DNA from: Microbacterium helvum
GTDB lineage: Bacteria; Actinomycetota; Actinomycetes; Actinomycetales; Microbacteriaceae
Assembly: GCF_014779795.1 (NCBI RefSeq)
Contig: NZ_JACXZS010000008.1
Location: 1 to 64,000 of the forward strand
DNA length: 64,000 bases
Direction of reading: 5' to 3'
Position 1 is the first letter of the stretch. Each line of letters opens with the position of its first letter. Shown one piece after another: positions 56,205 through 64,000 of this stretch. Position numbers and translations under genes: made by a program. The notes below the pieces were generated by a model. It saw only the letters and a program-made list of their open reading frames with translations, searched no databases and was not told where the DNA came from.

Positions 56205-56603
56205 ATGACAATGACAGACCCGGTCGCAGACATGCTGACCCGTCTGCGCAACGCGAACTCGGCGCACCACGACACCGTGTCGCTGCCGAGCTCCAAGCTC
56301 AAGACCCACATCGCCGACATCCTCAAGCAGGAGGGCTACATCTCGTCGTGGGAGGTCAGCGACGCCCGCGTCGGCCAGACCCTCACCCTGACGCTGAAGT
56401 ACGGCCCGAACCGCGAGCGGTCGATCGCCGGCATCAAGCGCGTCTCGAAGCCCGGCCTCCGTGTCTACGCGAAGTCGACCGAGATCCCCCGCGTCCTCGG
56501 CGGGCTCGGCGTCGCCATCCTGTCCACCTCCTCTGGCCTCCTGACGGACCGCCAGGCCGAGCAGAAGGGCGTGGGTGGGGAAGTCCTCGCCTACGTGTGG
56601 TGA
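56205..56603 (+). CDS. rpsH: 30S ribosomal protein S8
   Basis: 132 residues, normal. S8 binds the central domain of 16S r[31 protein letters not shown] and [15 protein letters not shown] [10 protein letters not shown] are the family blocks. A GAAGGAACC ribosome binding site precedes the ATG. Confidence 0.98.
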   Translation: MTMTDPVADMLTRLRNANSAHHDTVSLPSSKLKTHIADILKQEGYISSWEVSDARVGQTLTLTLKYGPNRERSIAGIKRVSKPGLRVYAKSTEIPRVLGGLGVAILSTSSGLLTDRQAEQKGVGGEVLAYVW

Positions 56604-56609
56604 TCTGAC

Positions 56610-57146
56610 ATGTCGCGTATCGGTCGTCTTCCGATCGACATCCCCGCCGGTGTGACCGTCTCGGTCGATGGCCAGGATGTCGCCGTCAAGGGCCCCAAGG
56701 GCGAGCTGAAGCTCTCCGTGGCCCGTCCCATCGAGGTCAAGGTCGAGGAGGCGCAGGTCCTCGTGACCCGTCCCGACGACGAGCGCGAGTCGCGCTCGCT
56801 GCACGGCCTGACCCGCACGCTCATCAACAACAACATCATCGGTGTCACCCAGGGCTACTCCAAGGGCCTTGAGGTCGTCGGCACGGGTTACCGCGTCGCG
56901 CAGAAGGGCACGGCCGTCGAGTTCGCGCTCGGCTTCTCGCACCCGGTGCTCGTCGAGGCTCCCGAGGGCATCACGCTGACCGTCGAGGGCAACAACAAGC
57001 TCACGGTGTCGGGCATCGACAAGCAGGCTGTCGGCGAGGCCGCGGCCAACATCCGCAAGATCCGCAAGCCCGAGCCGTACAAGGGCAAGGGTGTGCGCTA
57101 CGCCGGCGAGGTCGTTCGGCGCAAGGCCGGAAAGGCTGGTAAGTAA
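56610..57146 (+). CDS. rplF: 50S ribosomal protein L6
   Basis: 178 residues, normal length. [14 protein letters not shown], the [16 protein letters not shown] segment and [15 protein letters not shown] at the end are diagnostic. L6 lies near the factor-binding site. It starts 6 bases after rpsH and ends 2 bases before rplR. Confidence 0.98.
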   Translation: MSRIGRLPIDIPAGVTVSVDGQDVAVKGPKGELKLSVARPIEVKVEEAQVLVTRPDDERESRSLHGLTRTLINNNIIGVTQGYSKGLEVVGTGYRVAQKGTAVEFALGFSHPVLVEAPEGITLTVEGNNKLTVSGIDKQAVGEAAANIRKIRKPEPYKGKGVRYAGEVVRRKAGKAGK

Positions 57147-57148
57147 CC

Positions 57149-57508
57149 ATGGCTGTGAAGTCGAAGTCCGACGCGCGCGCGCGTCGTCACGCCCGCCTTC
57201 GCAAGAAGGTCGTCGGCACCCCCGAGCGTCCGCGCCTGGTCGTCACGCGTTCGTCGCGCCACGTGTTCGTGCAGATCGTCGACGACAGCAAGGGCCACAC
57301 GCTGGCCTCGGCCTCGACCCTCGAGACCGACCTGCGTGCCTCCGACGCTGACAAGACCGCCAAGGCACGCAAGGTCGGCGAGCTGCTCGCCGAGCGCGCG
57401 AAGGCCGCAGGCGTCTCGGACGTCGTGTTCGACCGTGGCGGCAACCGCTACGCGGGCCGTGTCGCGGCGATCGCCGACGGCGCCCGCGAGGGAGGTCTGA
57501 ACCTGTGA
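57149..57508 (+). CDS. rplR: 50S ribosomal protein L18
   Basis: 119 residues. L18 binds 5S r[36 protein letters not shown] and [27 protein letters not shown] end blocks identify it. It overlaps rpsE by 4 bases. Confidence 0.98.
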   Translation: MAVKSKSDARARRHARLRKKVVGTPERPRLVVTRSSRHVFVQIVDDSKGHTLASASTLETDLRASDADKTAKARKVGELLAERAKAAGVSDVVFDRGGNRYAGRVAAIADGAREGGLNL

Positions 57509-58191
57509 GTGACAACAAGGAGAACATCGTGACCGAGCAGGCTGCTGCCGAGGCCCCGGCCGAGGCGACCGCGCCCGCCGAGCGCGAGCGCGAGCCGCGC
57601 CGCGGTGGTCGCGAGCGCAACCAGACCCGCGGTGACCGCGGTGGCCGTGACCGCAACGAGAGCCAGTTCCTCGAGCGCGTCGTGACCATCAACCGTGTGT
57701 CGAAGGTCGTCAAGGGTGGTCGTCGCTTCAGCTTCACCGCGCTCGTCGTCGTCGGCGACGGCAACGGTGTGGTCGGCGTCGGCTACGGCAAGGCCCGTGA
57801 GGTGCCGCTGGCGATCTCGAAGGGTGTCGAAGAGGCCAAGCGCAACTTCTTCCGGGTGCCGCGCGTCGGCTCGACCATCCCGCACCCGGTGCAGGGTGAG
57901 GCCGCTGCCGGTGTGGTGCTGCTGCGCCCCGCCGCCGCCGGTACCGGTGTCATCGCCGGTGGTCCGGTGCGCGCCGTCCTCGAGTGCGCCGGCATCCACG
58001 ACGTGCTGTCGAAGTCGCTCGGCTCGTCGAACACGATCAACATCGTCCACGCGACGGTGGAGGCCCTGAAGCAGCTCGAGGAGCCCCGTGCGGTCGCCGC
58101 GCGTCGCGGTCTCGACTTCGACCAGGTCGCCCCCGCCCGTCTCGTCCGTGCCGAGGCTGAGGCCGCGGCCGCTGCGAAGGCAGGTGTCTGA
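57505..58191 (+). CDS. rpsE: 30S ribosomal protein S5
   Basis: 228 residues. S5 shapes the mRNA entry site and affects fidelity. The core ([48 protein letters not shown]) is normal. A ~55-residue N-terminal extension rich in Ala/Glu and then Arg/Gly/Asp ([13 protein letters not shown].., [10 protein letters not shown]) precedes it. GTG 57505 overlaps the rplR stop; GTG 57529 is a possible alternative. Confidence 0.97.
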   Translation: MSDNKENIVTEQAAAEAPAEATAPAEREREPRRGGRERNQTRGDRGGRDRNESQFLERVVTINRVSKVVKGGRRFSFTALVVVGDGNGVVGVGYGKAREVPLAISKGVEEAKRNFFRVPRVGSTIPHPVQGEAAAGVVLLRPAAAGTGVIAGGPVRAVLECAGIHDVLSKSLGSSNTINIVHATVEALKQLEEPRAVAARRGLDFDQVAPARLVRAEAEAAAAAKAGV

Positions 58192-58376
58192 TGGCTGCGC
58201 GCCTGAAGGTTACCCAGGTCAAGTCCAAGGTGAGCGAGAAGCAGAACCAGCGTGACACGCTGCGTTCGCTCGGTCTGAAGCGGATCGGCGACTCGGTCGT
58301 CCGTCCCGACGACGCGCAGACGCGCGGTTACGTCCGGACCGTCGCGCACCTCGTGAAGGTTGAGGAGATCGACTGA
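58191..58376 (+). CDS. rpmD: 50S ribosomal protein L30
   Basis: 61 residues, normal. [21 protein letters not shown] and the [14 protein letters not shown] block are diagnostic. One-base overlaps link it to rpsE and rplO. Confidence 0.97.
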   Translation: MAARLKVTQVKSKVSEKQNQRDTLRSLGLKRIGDSVVRPDDAQTRGYVRTVAHLVKVEEID

Positions 58377-58951
58377 TGGCTGAGAAGGCCGAGAAGAAGG
58401 CCGAGACGGTCGAGACCGTCGAGGCTCCGAAGAAGGCTGCCGCCAAGAAGCCGGCTGCGAAGAAGGCCCCCGCGAAGGCGGCTGCCCCCAAGAAGGACGC
58501 CCCGGCCGCGCGCCCGGGTGTGCTGAAGGTGCACCACCTGCGTCCGGTCCCCGGTGCGAACCAGGCCAAGACCCGTGTGGGTCGCGGTGAGGGCTCGAAG
58601 GGCAAGACCGCGGGCCGCGGTACCAAGGGTACGAAGGCTCGCTACCAGGTCAAGGTCGGCTTCGAGGGTGGGCAGATGCCGCTGCACATGCGCACCCCGA
58701 AGCTCCGCGGCTTCAAGAACCCGTTCCGCGTCGAGTACCAGGTCGTGAACCTGGACAAGCTCGCGGAGCTGTACCCGACCGGTGGCGACGTCACCATCGG
58801 CGACCTGGTCGCCAAGGGTGCAGTGCGCAAGAACGAGAAGGTCAAGGTGCTCGGCACCGGCGACATCTCGGTGAAGCTCAACGTGTCGGTCGACAAGGTC
58901 TCGGGCTCTGCCGAGCAGAAGATCGTCGCCGCGGGCGGCACCGTCAAGTAA
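58376..58951 (+). CDS. rplO: 50S ribosomal protein L15 with Lys/Ala/Pro-rich N-terminal extension
   Basis: 191 residues against about 147 usually. The first ~47 residues are a Lys/Ala/Pro repeat ([18 protein letters not shown]), resembling histone H1-like tails. The normal core follows: [20 protein letters not shown], the glycine-rich [14 protein letters not shown] and [17 protein letters not shown]15 is a late-assembly protein. It is the last ribosomal gene before a hairpin and secY. Confidence 0.96.
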   Translation: MAEKAEKKAETVETVEAPKKAAAKKPAAKKAPAKAAAPKKDAPAARPGVLKVHHLRPVPGANQAKTRVGRGEGSKGKTAGRGTKGTKARYQVKVGFEGGQMPLHMRTPKLRGFKNPFRVEYQVVNLDKLAELYPTGGDVTIGDLVAKGAVRKNEKVKVLGTGDISVKLNVSVDKVSGSAEQKIVAAGGTVK

Positions 58952-58959
58952 TACAGGCA

Positions 58960-58993
58960 CAGTGGGGGTCGGAGCTTGCTCCGGCCCCCACTG
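58960..58993 (+). terminator. Hairpin between rplO and secY
   Basis: A 14-bp stem (CAGTGGGGGTCGGA with TCCGGCCCCCACTG, one G-U pair) eight bases after the rplO stop. It may end part of the ribosomal transcript before secY. A TACCCT at 58997-59002 is a candidate -10 box for a separate secY transcript. Confidence 0.6.
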
Positions 58994-59050
58994 GGTTACC
59001 CTGGACGTCGGCACATCGACTGTGCCGGCATCCCCTCTGGAGGAATCCTC

Positions 59051-60373
59051 TTGTTCAGCGCCATCGCGCGGGTCTTCCGCACTCCCGACCTTCGGCGGAA
59101 GATCGCATTCACTCTGGCGATCATCGCCCTGTACCGCTTCGGCGCGCATGTGCCGGCGCCGTTCGTCGACTTCCCGAACGTGCAGTCGTGTCTCAAGCAG
59201 AGCTCGGGGACCGAGGGCCTGCTGTCGCTGGTCAACCTGTTCTCGGGCGGCGCGCTGCTGCAGCTGTCGATCTTCGCGCTCGGCGTCATGCCGTACATCA
59301 CCGCGACGATCATCGTGCAGCTGCTGCGCGTGGTCATCCCGCACTTCGAGACCCTCTACAAGGAGGGCCAGTCGGGCCAGGCCAAGCTGACGCAGTACAC
59401 GCGCTACCTCACGATCGCGCTGGCGCTCCTCCAGTCCACGACGCTCGTCACGGTCGCCCGCAGCGGTCAGCTGTTCGGCACGACCGGCATCCCCGAGTGC
59501 GACCAGCTGCTCACCAACGACGTGTGGTGGGCGCAGCTGCTCATGATCATCACCATGACCGCCGGCACGGGCCTCATCATGTGGTTCGCCGAGCTCGTGA
59601 CCGAGCGCGGCATCGGCAACGGCATGTCGCTGCTGATCTTCACCTCGATCGCTGCGCAGTTCCCGGTCGCTATGTGGGCCATCTGGCAGTCCAAGGGCTT
59701 CGAGGTGTTCCTGCTCGTACTGGCCGTCGGCATCGTCGTCGTCGCGCTCGTCGTCTTCGTCGAGCAGTCGCAGCGCCGCATCCCCGTCCAGTACGCCAAG
59801 CGCATGGTCGGTCGCCGCACCTACGGCGGCACCAACACCTACATCCCGATCAAGGTCAACATGGCCGGCGTGGTGCCCGTCATCTTCGCGTCGTCGCTGC
59901 TGTACATCCCCGCGCTCATCGCGCAGTTCAACCAGCCGCAGGCCGGGCAGGACACCCCCGGGTGGGTCATCTGGATCACGACCTACCTCACCAAGGGCGA
60001 CCACCCGCTCTACATGCTGCTGTACTTCCTGCTCATCGTCGGCTTCACGTACTTCTACGTCGCGATCACGTTCAACCCCGTCGAGGTCGCCGACAACATG
60101 AAGAAGTACGGCGGCTTCATCCCCGGCATCCGCGCCGGGCGCCCGACGGCCGAGTACCTCGACTACGTGCTGACGCGCATCACGCTTCCCGGCTCGATCT
60201 ACCTCGGTCTGATCGCGCTCCTGCCGCTCATCGCCCTGGCGACGGTCGGCGCCAACCAGAACTTCCCGTTCGGCGGCGCCTCGATCCTCATCATCGTCGG
60301 TGTCGGCCTCGAGACCGTGAAGCAGATCGACGCACAGCTGCAGCAGCGCCACTACGAAGGGCTTCTCCGATGA
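59051..60373 (+). CDS. secY: Preprotein translocase subunit SecY
   Basis: 440 residues with ten transmembrane helices, the central pore of the Sec translocon. FRTPDLRRKIAFTLAI, the plug-region GALLQLSIFALGVMPYI, GQAKLTQYTRYLTI and the cytoplasmic loop RRIPVQYAKRMVG are diagnostic. The TTG at 59051 is chosen: GGAGG lies 7 bases upstream and the product has the normal length; longer readings start inside the hairpin. The stop overlaps adk as ATGA. Confidence 0.97.
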   Translation: MFSAIARVFRTPDLRRKIAFTLAIIALYRFGAHVPAPFVDFPNVQSCLKQSSGTEGLLSLVNLFSGGALLQLSIFALGVMPYITATIIVQLLRVVIPHFETLYKEGQSGQAKLTQYTRYLTIALALLQSTTLVTVARSGQLFGTTGIPECDQLLTNDVWWAQLLMIITMTAGTGLIMWFAELVTERGIGNGMSLLIFTSIAAQFPVAMWAIWQSKGFEVFLLVLAVGIVVVALVVFVEQSQRRIPVQYAKRMVGRRTYGGTNTYIPIKVNMAGVVPVIFASSLLYIPALIAQFNQPQAGQDTPGWVIWITTYLTKGDHPLYMLLYFLLIVGFTYFYVAITFNPVEVADNMKKYGGFIPGIRAGRPTAEYLDYVLTRITLPGSIYLGLIALLPLIALATVGANQNFPFGGASILIIVGVGLETVKQIDAQLQQRHYEGLLR

Positions 60374-60963
60374 CGCGACTCCTGATCGTCGGCCCGCAGG
60401 GCTCCGGCAAGGGCACCCAGGGCATCCGCATCGCGGACGCCTTCGGGGTTCCCGCCATCTCGACCGGCGACGTCTTCCGCGGCGCGGTCGCGGCGGGCAC
60501 CGAGCTCGGCCAGCAGGTGAAGGCCATCATCGAGGCCGGCGACCTGGTGCCCGACGAGCTGACGAGCGCCGTGGTGCGCGAGCGGCTCTCGCAGGCCGAT
60601 GCCGCGGAGGGCTTCCTGCTCGACGGCTACCCGCGCAACATCGCGCAGGTCGCGCACCTGGACGAGTTCCTCGAGGGCCGTGACGAGGCGCTGGACGCCG
60701 TCATCGAGCTCGACGTGCCCCGCGACGAGAGCATCGCGCGCATCGCGCGCCGCGCCGCCGAGCAGGGCCGCAGCGACGACACCGAAGAGGTCATCGCGAA
60801 CCGCCTGGCGATCTACGAGCGTGAGACCGCGCCGATCCTCGACATCTACCGGACGCGCGGCATCGTCGACCGCATCGACGGCGTCGGCACGCTCGACGAG
60901 ATCACCGACCGCATCATCGCGTCGCTGCAGGCCCGAGGCCTCGGCCGCGGCGCTGCCGCCTGA
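60370..60963 (+). CDS. adk: Adenylate kinase
   Basis: Interconverts ATP + AMP and 2 ADP in the cytoplasm. 197 residues, the short-LID form usual in actinobacteria, without zinc cysteines. The P-loop GPQGSGKGTQ, STGDVFRGAVAAGTELG, the DGYPRN motif and RRAAEQGRSDDTEEVI (LID/catalytic arginines) are present. It overlaps secY by 4 bases, and map starts 3 bases after its stop, one operon. Confidence 0.97.
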   Translation: MTRLLIVGPQGSGKGTQGIRIADAFGVPAISTGDVFRGAVAAGTELGQQVKAIIEAGDLVPDELTSAVVRERLSQADAAEGFLLDGYPRNIAQVAHLDEFLEGRDEALDAVIELDVPRDESIARIARRAAEQGRSDDTEEVIANRLAIYERETAPILDIYRTRGIVDRIDGVGTLDEITDRIIASLQARGLGRGAAA

Positions 60964-60966
60964 GCC

Positions 60967-61809
60967 GTGGCGCTGCGTCGCTCCATCTACAAGTCGCCCG
61001 CTCAGCTGCGGGCGATGGTCGAGCCGGGTCTCATCACGGCGGCGGCGCTCGACGCCGCGCGTGCGCTGGTGGCTCCCGGGGTGACCACGCTGGAACTGGA
61101 TGCCGCCGCCTCCGCGCTCATCACGGCCCGGGGCGCGAAGTCGAACTTCCAGATGGTGCGCGGGTACCGCCACACCATCTGCTCGTCGGTCAACGAAGAG
61201 GTCGTGCACGGCATCCCCGGTGACCGCGTCCTCGCCGCCGGCGACATCCTGTCGATCGACGCCGGCGCCGAGTTCAAGGGCTGGAACGGCGACTCGGCCT
61301 TCACCGTCGTGCTTCCCGACGACTCCCGCCCTAAGGTCGTCGCCGAACGGCAGCGCCTGTCGGATGTGACCGAGGGGTCGATGTGGGCGGGGATCGCGTC
61401 GCTCGCGACCGCTAAGCACATCGGCGAGGTGGGTGCGGCGGTCCAGGCCTACATCGAGGCGAACTCGCCCGAGTCCGGTACGTACGGAATCCTGCGCGAG
61501 TACGTCGGCCACGGCATCGGCCGCAAGATGCACGAGTCGCCGTCGGTCTTCAACTACCGCGTGCCGGACCCCGGCCCCGAGGTTCGTCCCGGGCTGGTGC
61601 TCGCGATCGAGCCCATGGTCGTCATCGGCGACCAGGCGACGTTCGTCGAAGACGACGGCTGGACGGTGTCGACGGTCGACGGCACAGCCGGTTCACATTG
61701 GGAACATAGCGTCGCCGTGCACGATGACGGTATCTGGGTGCTCACCGCACCCGACGGGGGAGCCGCGGGACTTGCACCGTTCGGCGTGACTCCGCGCGCG
61801 ATCGCCTAG
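60967..61809 (+). CDS. map: Methionine aminopeptidase, type I
   Basis: Removes the initiator methionine from nascent proteins; two divalent metals in the active site. 280 residues. NEEVVHGIPGDRVL, the metal ligands in DILSIDAGAEFKGWNGDSA, GHGIGRKMHESP and the C-terminal glutamates in AIEPM and HWEHSVAV are intact. GTG start. The first ~25 residues (IYKSPAQLRAMVEPG) are normal for the family. Confidence 0.96.
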   Translation: MALRRSIYKSPAQLRAMVEPGLITAAALDAARALVAPGVTTLELDAAASALITARGAKSNFQMVRGYRHTICSSVNEEVVHGIPGDRVLAAGDILSIDAGAEFKGWNGDSAFTVVLPDDSRPKVVAERQRLSDVTEGSMWAGIASLATAKHIGEVGAAVQAYIEANSPESGTYGILREYVGHGIGRKMHESPSVFNYRVPDPGPEVRPGLVLAIEPMVVIGDQATFVEDDGWTVSTVDGTAGSHWEHSVAVHDDGIWVLTAPDGGAAGLAPFGVTPRAIA

Positions 61810-61821
61810 GAGGCTCGACAC

Positions 61822-62520
61822 ATGGCACAGACAGCAAAGAAGACGAACTGGTTCGCGATCTGGGTGACGGCGGGCGTCGTGATCGCCCTCGTCCTGGTGA
61901 CGGTGCTGGTCGTCGTCCTCAACAACGCGGCGACGCCCAAGCCGCTGCCCACCGAGGTGAACACGCCGTCCGCATCGAACATCGACGCGGAGACGGGTGC
62001 GATCCACGTGGGCGACGGGCCCGACAACCTCGCCACCTACGTCGACTTCATGTGCCCGATCTGCGGTGATTTCGAGTCCACGTTCGGTGAGCAGATCGAT
62101 GGTCTGGTGAGCGACGGGTCGATCACGCTCGACATCCATCCCATCTCGATCCTCGACAGCCAGTCGCAGGGCACCCAGTACTCGACGCGCGCCGCGAACG
62201 CGATGTACTGCGTGGCGGGGGCGGATGCCGACAAGTCGCTGCCGTTCCTGCAGCAGATGTTCGCGCAGCAGCCGTCTGAGGGCTCGAAGGGCCTGACGAA
62301 CAAGGAGATGCTCGCGATCGCCTCGGATGTGGGCGTCAGCGGCATCGATGCGTGCGTGAACGACGGAACCTACGCGGGCTACATCACAGAGGTCACGCAG
62401 AAGACGCCGATCCAGCAGGGCGCGAGCGGCATCGGCACGCCGACCGTCGTGGCCAACGGTCAGCTGGTCCCGAACCAGACGGTCTTCGGCACGACCGACG
62501 TCACGACCTGGTTCCAGTAA
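61822..62520 (+). CDS. DsbA-like thiol-disulfide protein, membrane-anchored
   Basis: 232 residues. A single transmembrane helix (about 10-34) anchors an outer thioredoxin-fold domain of the DsbA type, with the active-site motif CPIC (in FMCPICGDFE) and the cis-proline region GTPTVVANGQ near the end. By family it would make or rearrange disulfides in secreted proteins. That would suit the cysteine-bearing surface proteins upstream, though this link is only suggestive. It starts 12 bases after map with a GGAGG site, so it is probably co-transcribed. Confidence 0.88.
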   Translation: MAQTAKKTNWFAIWVTAGVVIALVLVTVLVVVLNNAATPKPLPTEVNTPSASNIDAETGAIHVGDGPDNLATYVDFMCPICGDFESTFGEQIDGLVSDGSITLDIHPISILDSQSQGTQYSTRAANAMYCVAGADADKSLPFLQQMFAQQPSEGSKGLTNKEMLAIASDVGVSGIDACVNDGTYAGYITEVTQKTPIQQGASGIGTPTVVANGQLVPNQTVFGTTDVTTWFQ

Positions 62521-62546
62521 GCCCCTTCCTTCGTTTCTGCGGCCAC

Positions 62547-62592
62547 GCGGCTCCTACGCATAGGGCGCGGCACGCTTCCCGTGAGGAGCCGC
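62547..62592 (+). terminator. Inverted repeat after the DsbA-like gene
   Basis: GCGGCTCCT and AGGAGCCGC (perfect 9-base arms) enclose 28 bases that can form a further small hairpin (CACG/CGTG). It is a probable end of the map-dsb transcript. There is no gene between 62521 and 62795. Confidence 0.5.
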
Positions 62593-62795
62593 ACTCCTGC
62601 GCGAGCCGCCGCAATATGGGCGTCGGACTGCGGCGTGTCGTGTCGGAATGCGGCGGCCGGGCCGGGCGAGCCGGGCGGTCGCAGCATCCACCCTCGCGAT
62701 CGCAGCACCCTCCACAGGGACAGCGCGTGCGCAGGTCATCCACAGATCGCCGGATCGTCGAGTCGCGGGTGCGCGCTGCGCGCGAAGCTCGGCGC

Positions 62796-63857
62796 ATGGA
62801 CCTCTTCGCGATCGGCCATCACGTCTCGTCACGCGACGCACTGCAGATGCGCGGCATGTCACGCGCGAGCGTACGCGTCGCGGTGTCGACCAAGCGATTG
62901 GTGCGGGTCCACCACGGTTGGTATGTGGATGCCGCCACCTGGCGCGCCTGGTATCCCGAGCAACGGCACGCCGCAGTGGCGATCGCGGTGGCGCGCGCTC
63001 AGCGCTCGGGCGACGTGCTGCTGTCGCACACCTGTGCTGTCGTGCTCCACGGTCTGCCCCTGTATCGGTACACGCCGGCACGAGCGCACGTGACCGGGCC
63101 GGGTTCCGCCGGAGCGACGAGGGCGCGGTCGCATCCGTCGAAGTCCGGCGACGGCATACGCGCGGTGAAGGGGCCGCCCGTCCGGCACGCGGGTGAGATC
63201 AAGGAGCACCGGCACGTCATCGCCGGCCTCGCCGTGACGGACCTCGCACGGACGGTCGCGGACGTGATCGGCCGACTGCCGCTGCCCACAGCGGTGGCGA
63301 TTGCGGATGCTGCACTGCGACAGGTGGCGCTGCCTGAAGGTTCGCGCGATTACGATGCCGAGGCCGCCGAACGCCTTCGGCAGCGGATCCTCGAATGCGC
63401 GGCGCTGCGCTCGGGCGCGCGGGGGAGTGTGCAGGCGCGGTGGGTCGCGCAGTTCGCCGACGGCCGTGCCGCGTCGCCCGGTGAGAGCGTCAGCCGGCTG
63501 TACTTCCATCAGCTCGGATTCGGCGCGCCGGAGCTGCAAGCCCGCGTCGATCATGACGCGGGGTACTACGAGATCGACTTCGGCTTCGAAGACCTCGGCG
63601 TCTGGGGCGAGTTCGATGGACACCGCAAGTACCTCGACGGCGACATGCTCGACGGCATGTCGACAGCTGATGCGCTGCTCGCCGAGAAGCGTCGCGAGGA
63701 CGACATCCGCGGGCGGACCGGGCGTCGTGTGATCCGGTGGGAGTCCGAGGACATCGCGAGCCTCGAGACCTTCCGCAAGAAACTGGCGTCGTTCGGTATC
63801 TGCCCGCCAGGCGGGCCGGGCGTGGCGACGCCCACGTTCCGCGGTCCCAAGCTCTGA
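62796..63857 (+). CDS. AbiEi-type antitoxin/DUF559-like protein
   Basis: 353 residues. The N-terminal ~50 residues form a winged-helix-like segment (ISSRDAL-type VSSRDALQMRG, VHHGWYV) as in AbiEi antitoxin domain proteins. The C-terminal part (FGAPELQARVDHDAGYYEIDF, GVWGEFDGHRKYLD, LLAEKRREDDIRGRTGRRVIRW) resembles the Vsr-like nuclease fold of DUF559 proteins. Such proteins are very common in Microbacteriaceae, usually without a toxin partner, and none is seen here. Their function is not known; a role in defence or DNA repair is speculation. The ATG at 62796 is chosen, but the frame is open upstream and a start some 20 codons earlier cannot be excluded. Confidence 0.75.
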   Translation: MDLFAIGHHVSSRDALQMRGMSRASVRVAVSTKRLVRVHHGWYVDAATWRAWYPEQRHAAVAIAVARAQRSGDVLLSHTCAVVLHGLPLYRYTPARAHVTGPGSAGATRARSHPSKSGDGIRAVKGPPVRHAGEIKEHRHVIAGLAVTDLARTVADVIGRLPLPTAVAIADAALRQVALPEGSRDYDAEAAERLRQRILECAALRSGARGSVQARWVAQFADGRAASPGESVSRLYFHQLGFGAPELQARVDHDAGYYEIDFGFEDLGVWGEFDGHRKYLDGDMLDGMSTADALLAEKRREDDIRGRTGRRVIRWESEDIASLETFRKKLASFGICPPGGPGVATPTFRGPKL

Positions 63858-63895
63858 GTCCGGCTCTGCTGAGCGGTCACGCCCGGCGCGGACCG

Positions 63896-63965
63896 AGCCC
63901 GCCCCGTCGCGCCGCCCCGTCGCGCCGCGCCGCGCGCCGCCGCGCCGCGCGCCGCGCCCCCGTCT
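63896..63965. repeat. Low-complexity GC tract (CGCCG/CGCGCC units)
   Basis: About 70 bases of almost pure G and C made of short CGTCGCGCC and CGCCG repeats, just after the AbiEi-type gene and close to the end of the window. No coding potential is claimed. Confidence 0.6.
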
Positions 63966-64000
63966 CGCCTCGCCCCTTCGCTGTGCCCGAGCGCGGCGAG

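Noticed and set aside
59188..60369. A long N-terminal extension of adenylate kinase reading through secY
   Set aside because: Wrong frame for secY, no family similarity before MTRLLIVGPQG, and the ATGA overlap gives a normal start at 60370.

Overview
The window comes from a high-GC Gram-positive bacterium of the Actinomycetota, most likely family Microbacteriaceae (Microbacterium-like). The basis is the very high GC3 codon use, many TANNNT -10 boxes placed directly before start codons (leaderless transcripts), the S10-spc ribosomal protein order, and sortase substrates with LPATG and LAVTG signals. The genus is an inference; no 16S rRNA gene is present.

Layout. 1-733: a scar of insertion sequences, with a dead IS256-type transposase and IS-end-like repeats. 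919-16974: an accessory surface-glycan cluster of mixed base composition. It holds an asparagine-synthase/pyruvyl-transferase fusion, UDP-galactopyranose mutase (glf), a second pyruvyl transferase, a GT2, a class I methyltransferase, a 1600-residue protein with three GT-A domains, and a TagG/TagH-like ABC exporter. 17006-29688: more envelope genes. They are a membrane-anchored alginate-lyase-like protein, a secreted protein with seven Ig-like repeats, a GT2-GT4 fusion, UDP-glucose dehydrogenase (ugd), an initiating sugar-phosphate transferase, a DUF4012 membrane protein, a VanZ-like protein and a small helical protein. 29926-48890: three consecutive sortase-anchored surface proteins (3322, 2249 and 521 residues), each with its own transcription start. 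49391-61809: the S10-spc ribosomal protein operon with secY, adk and map. 61822-63857: a DsbA-like thiol-disulfide protein and an AbiEi/DUF559-type protein.

How the genes may work together. glf supplies UDP-galactofuranose and ugd supplies UDP-glucuronate. The initiating transferase would load undecaprenyl phosphate, the glycosyltransferases extend the chain, the pyruvyl transferases add pyruvate ketals, and the ABC pair exports the polymer. DUF4012 and VanZ proteins recur beside such clusters. The lyase-like protein could trim a uronate-containing polymer outside the membrane. This pathway is inferred from gene families and neighbourhood.

Most interesting signals: a shared cysteine-bracketed domain (CVxDxPYL) at the C-terminal side of all three adjacent sortase substrates; the asparagine-synthase/pyruvyl-transferase fusion, which lacks the N-terminal glutaminase cysteine; a family of short hairpins built on GGATGCC/GGCATCC between genes; a back-to-back leaderless promoter pair in 47 bases; a short upstream ORF whose stop meets the ribosome binding site of the exporter permease; and loss of rpsZ (S14) from the spc operon, where a perfect 15-bp hairpin now sits.
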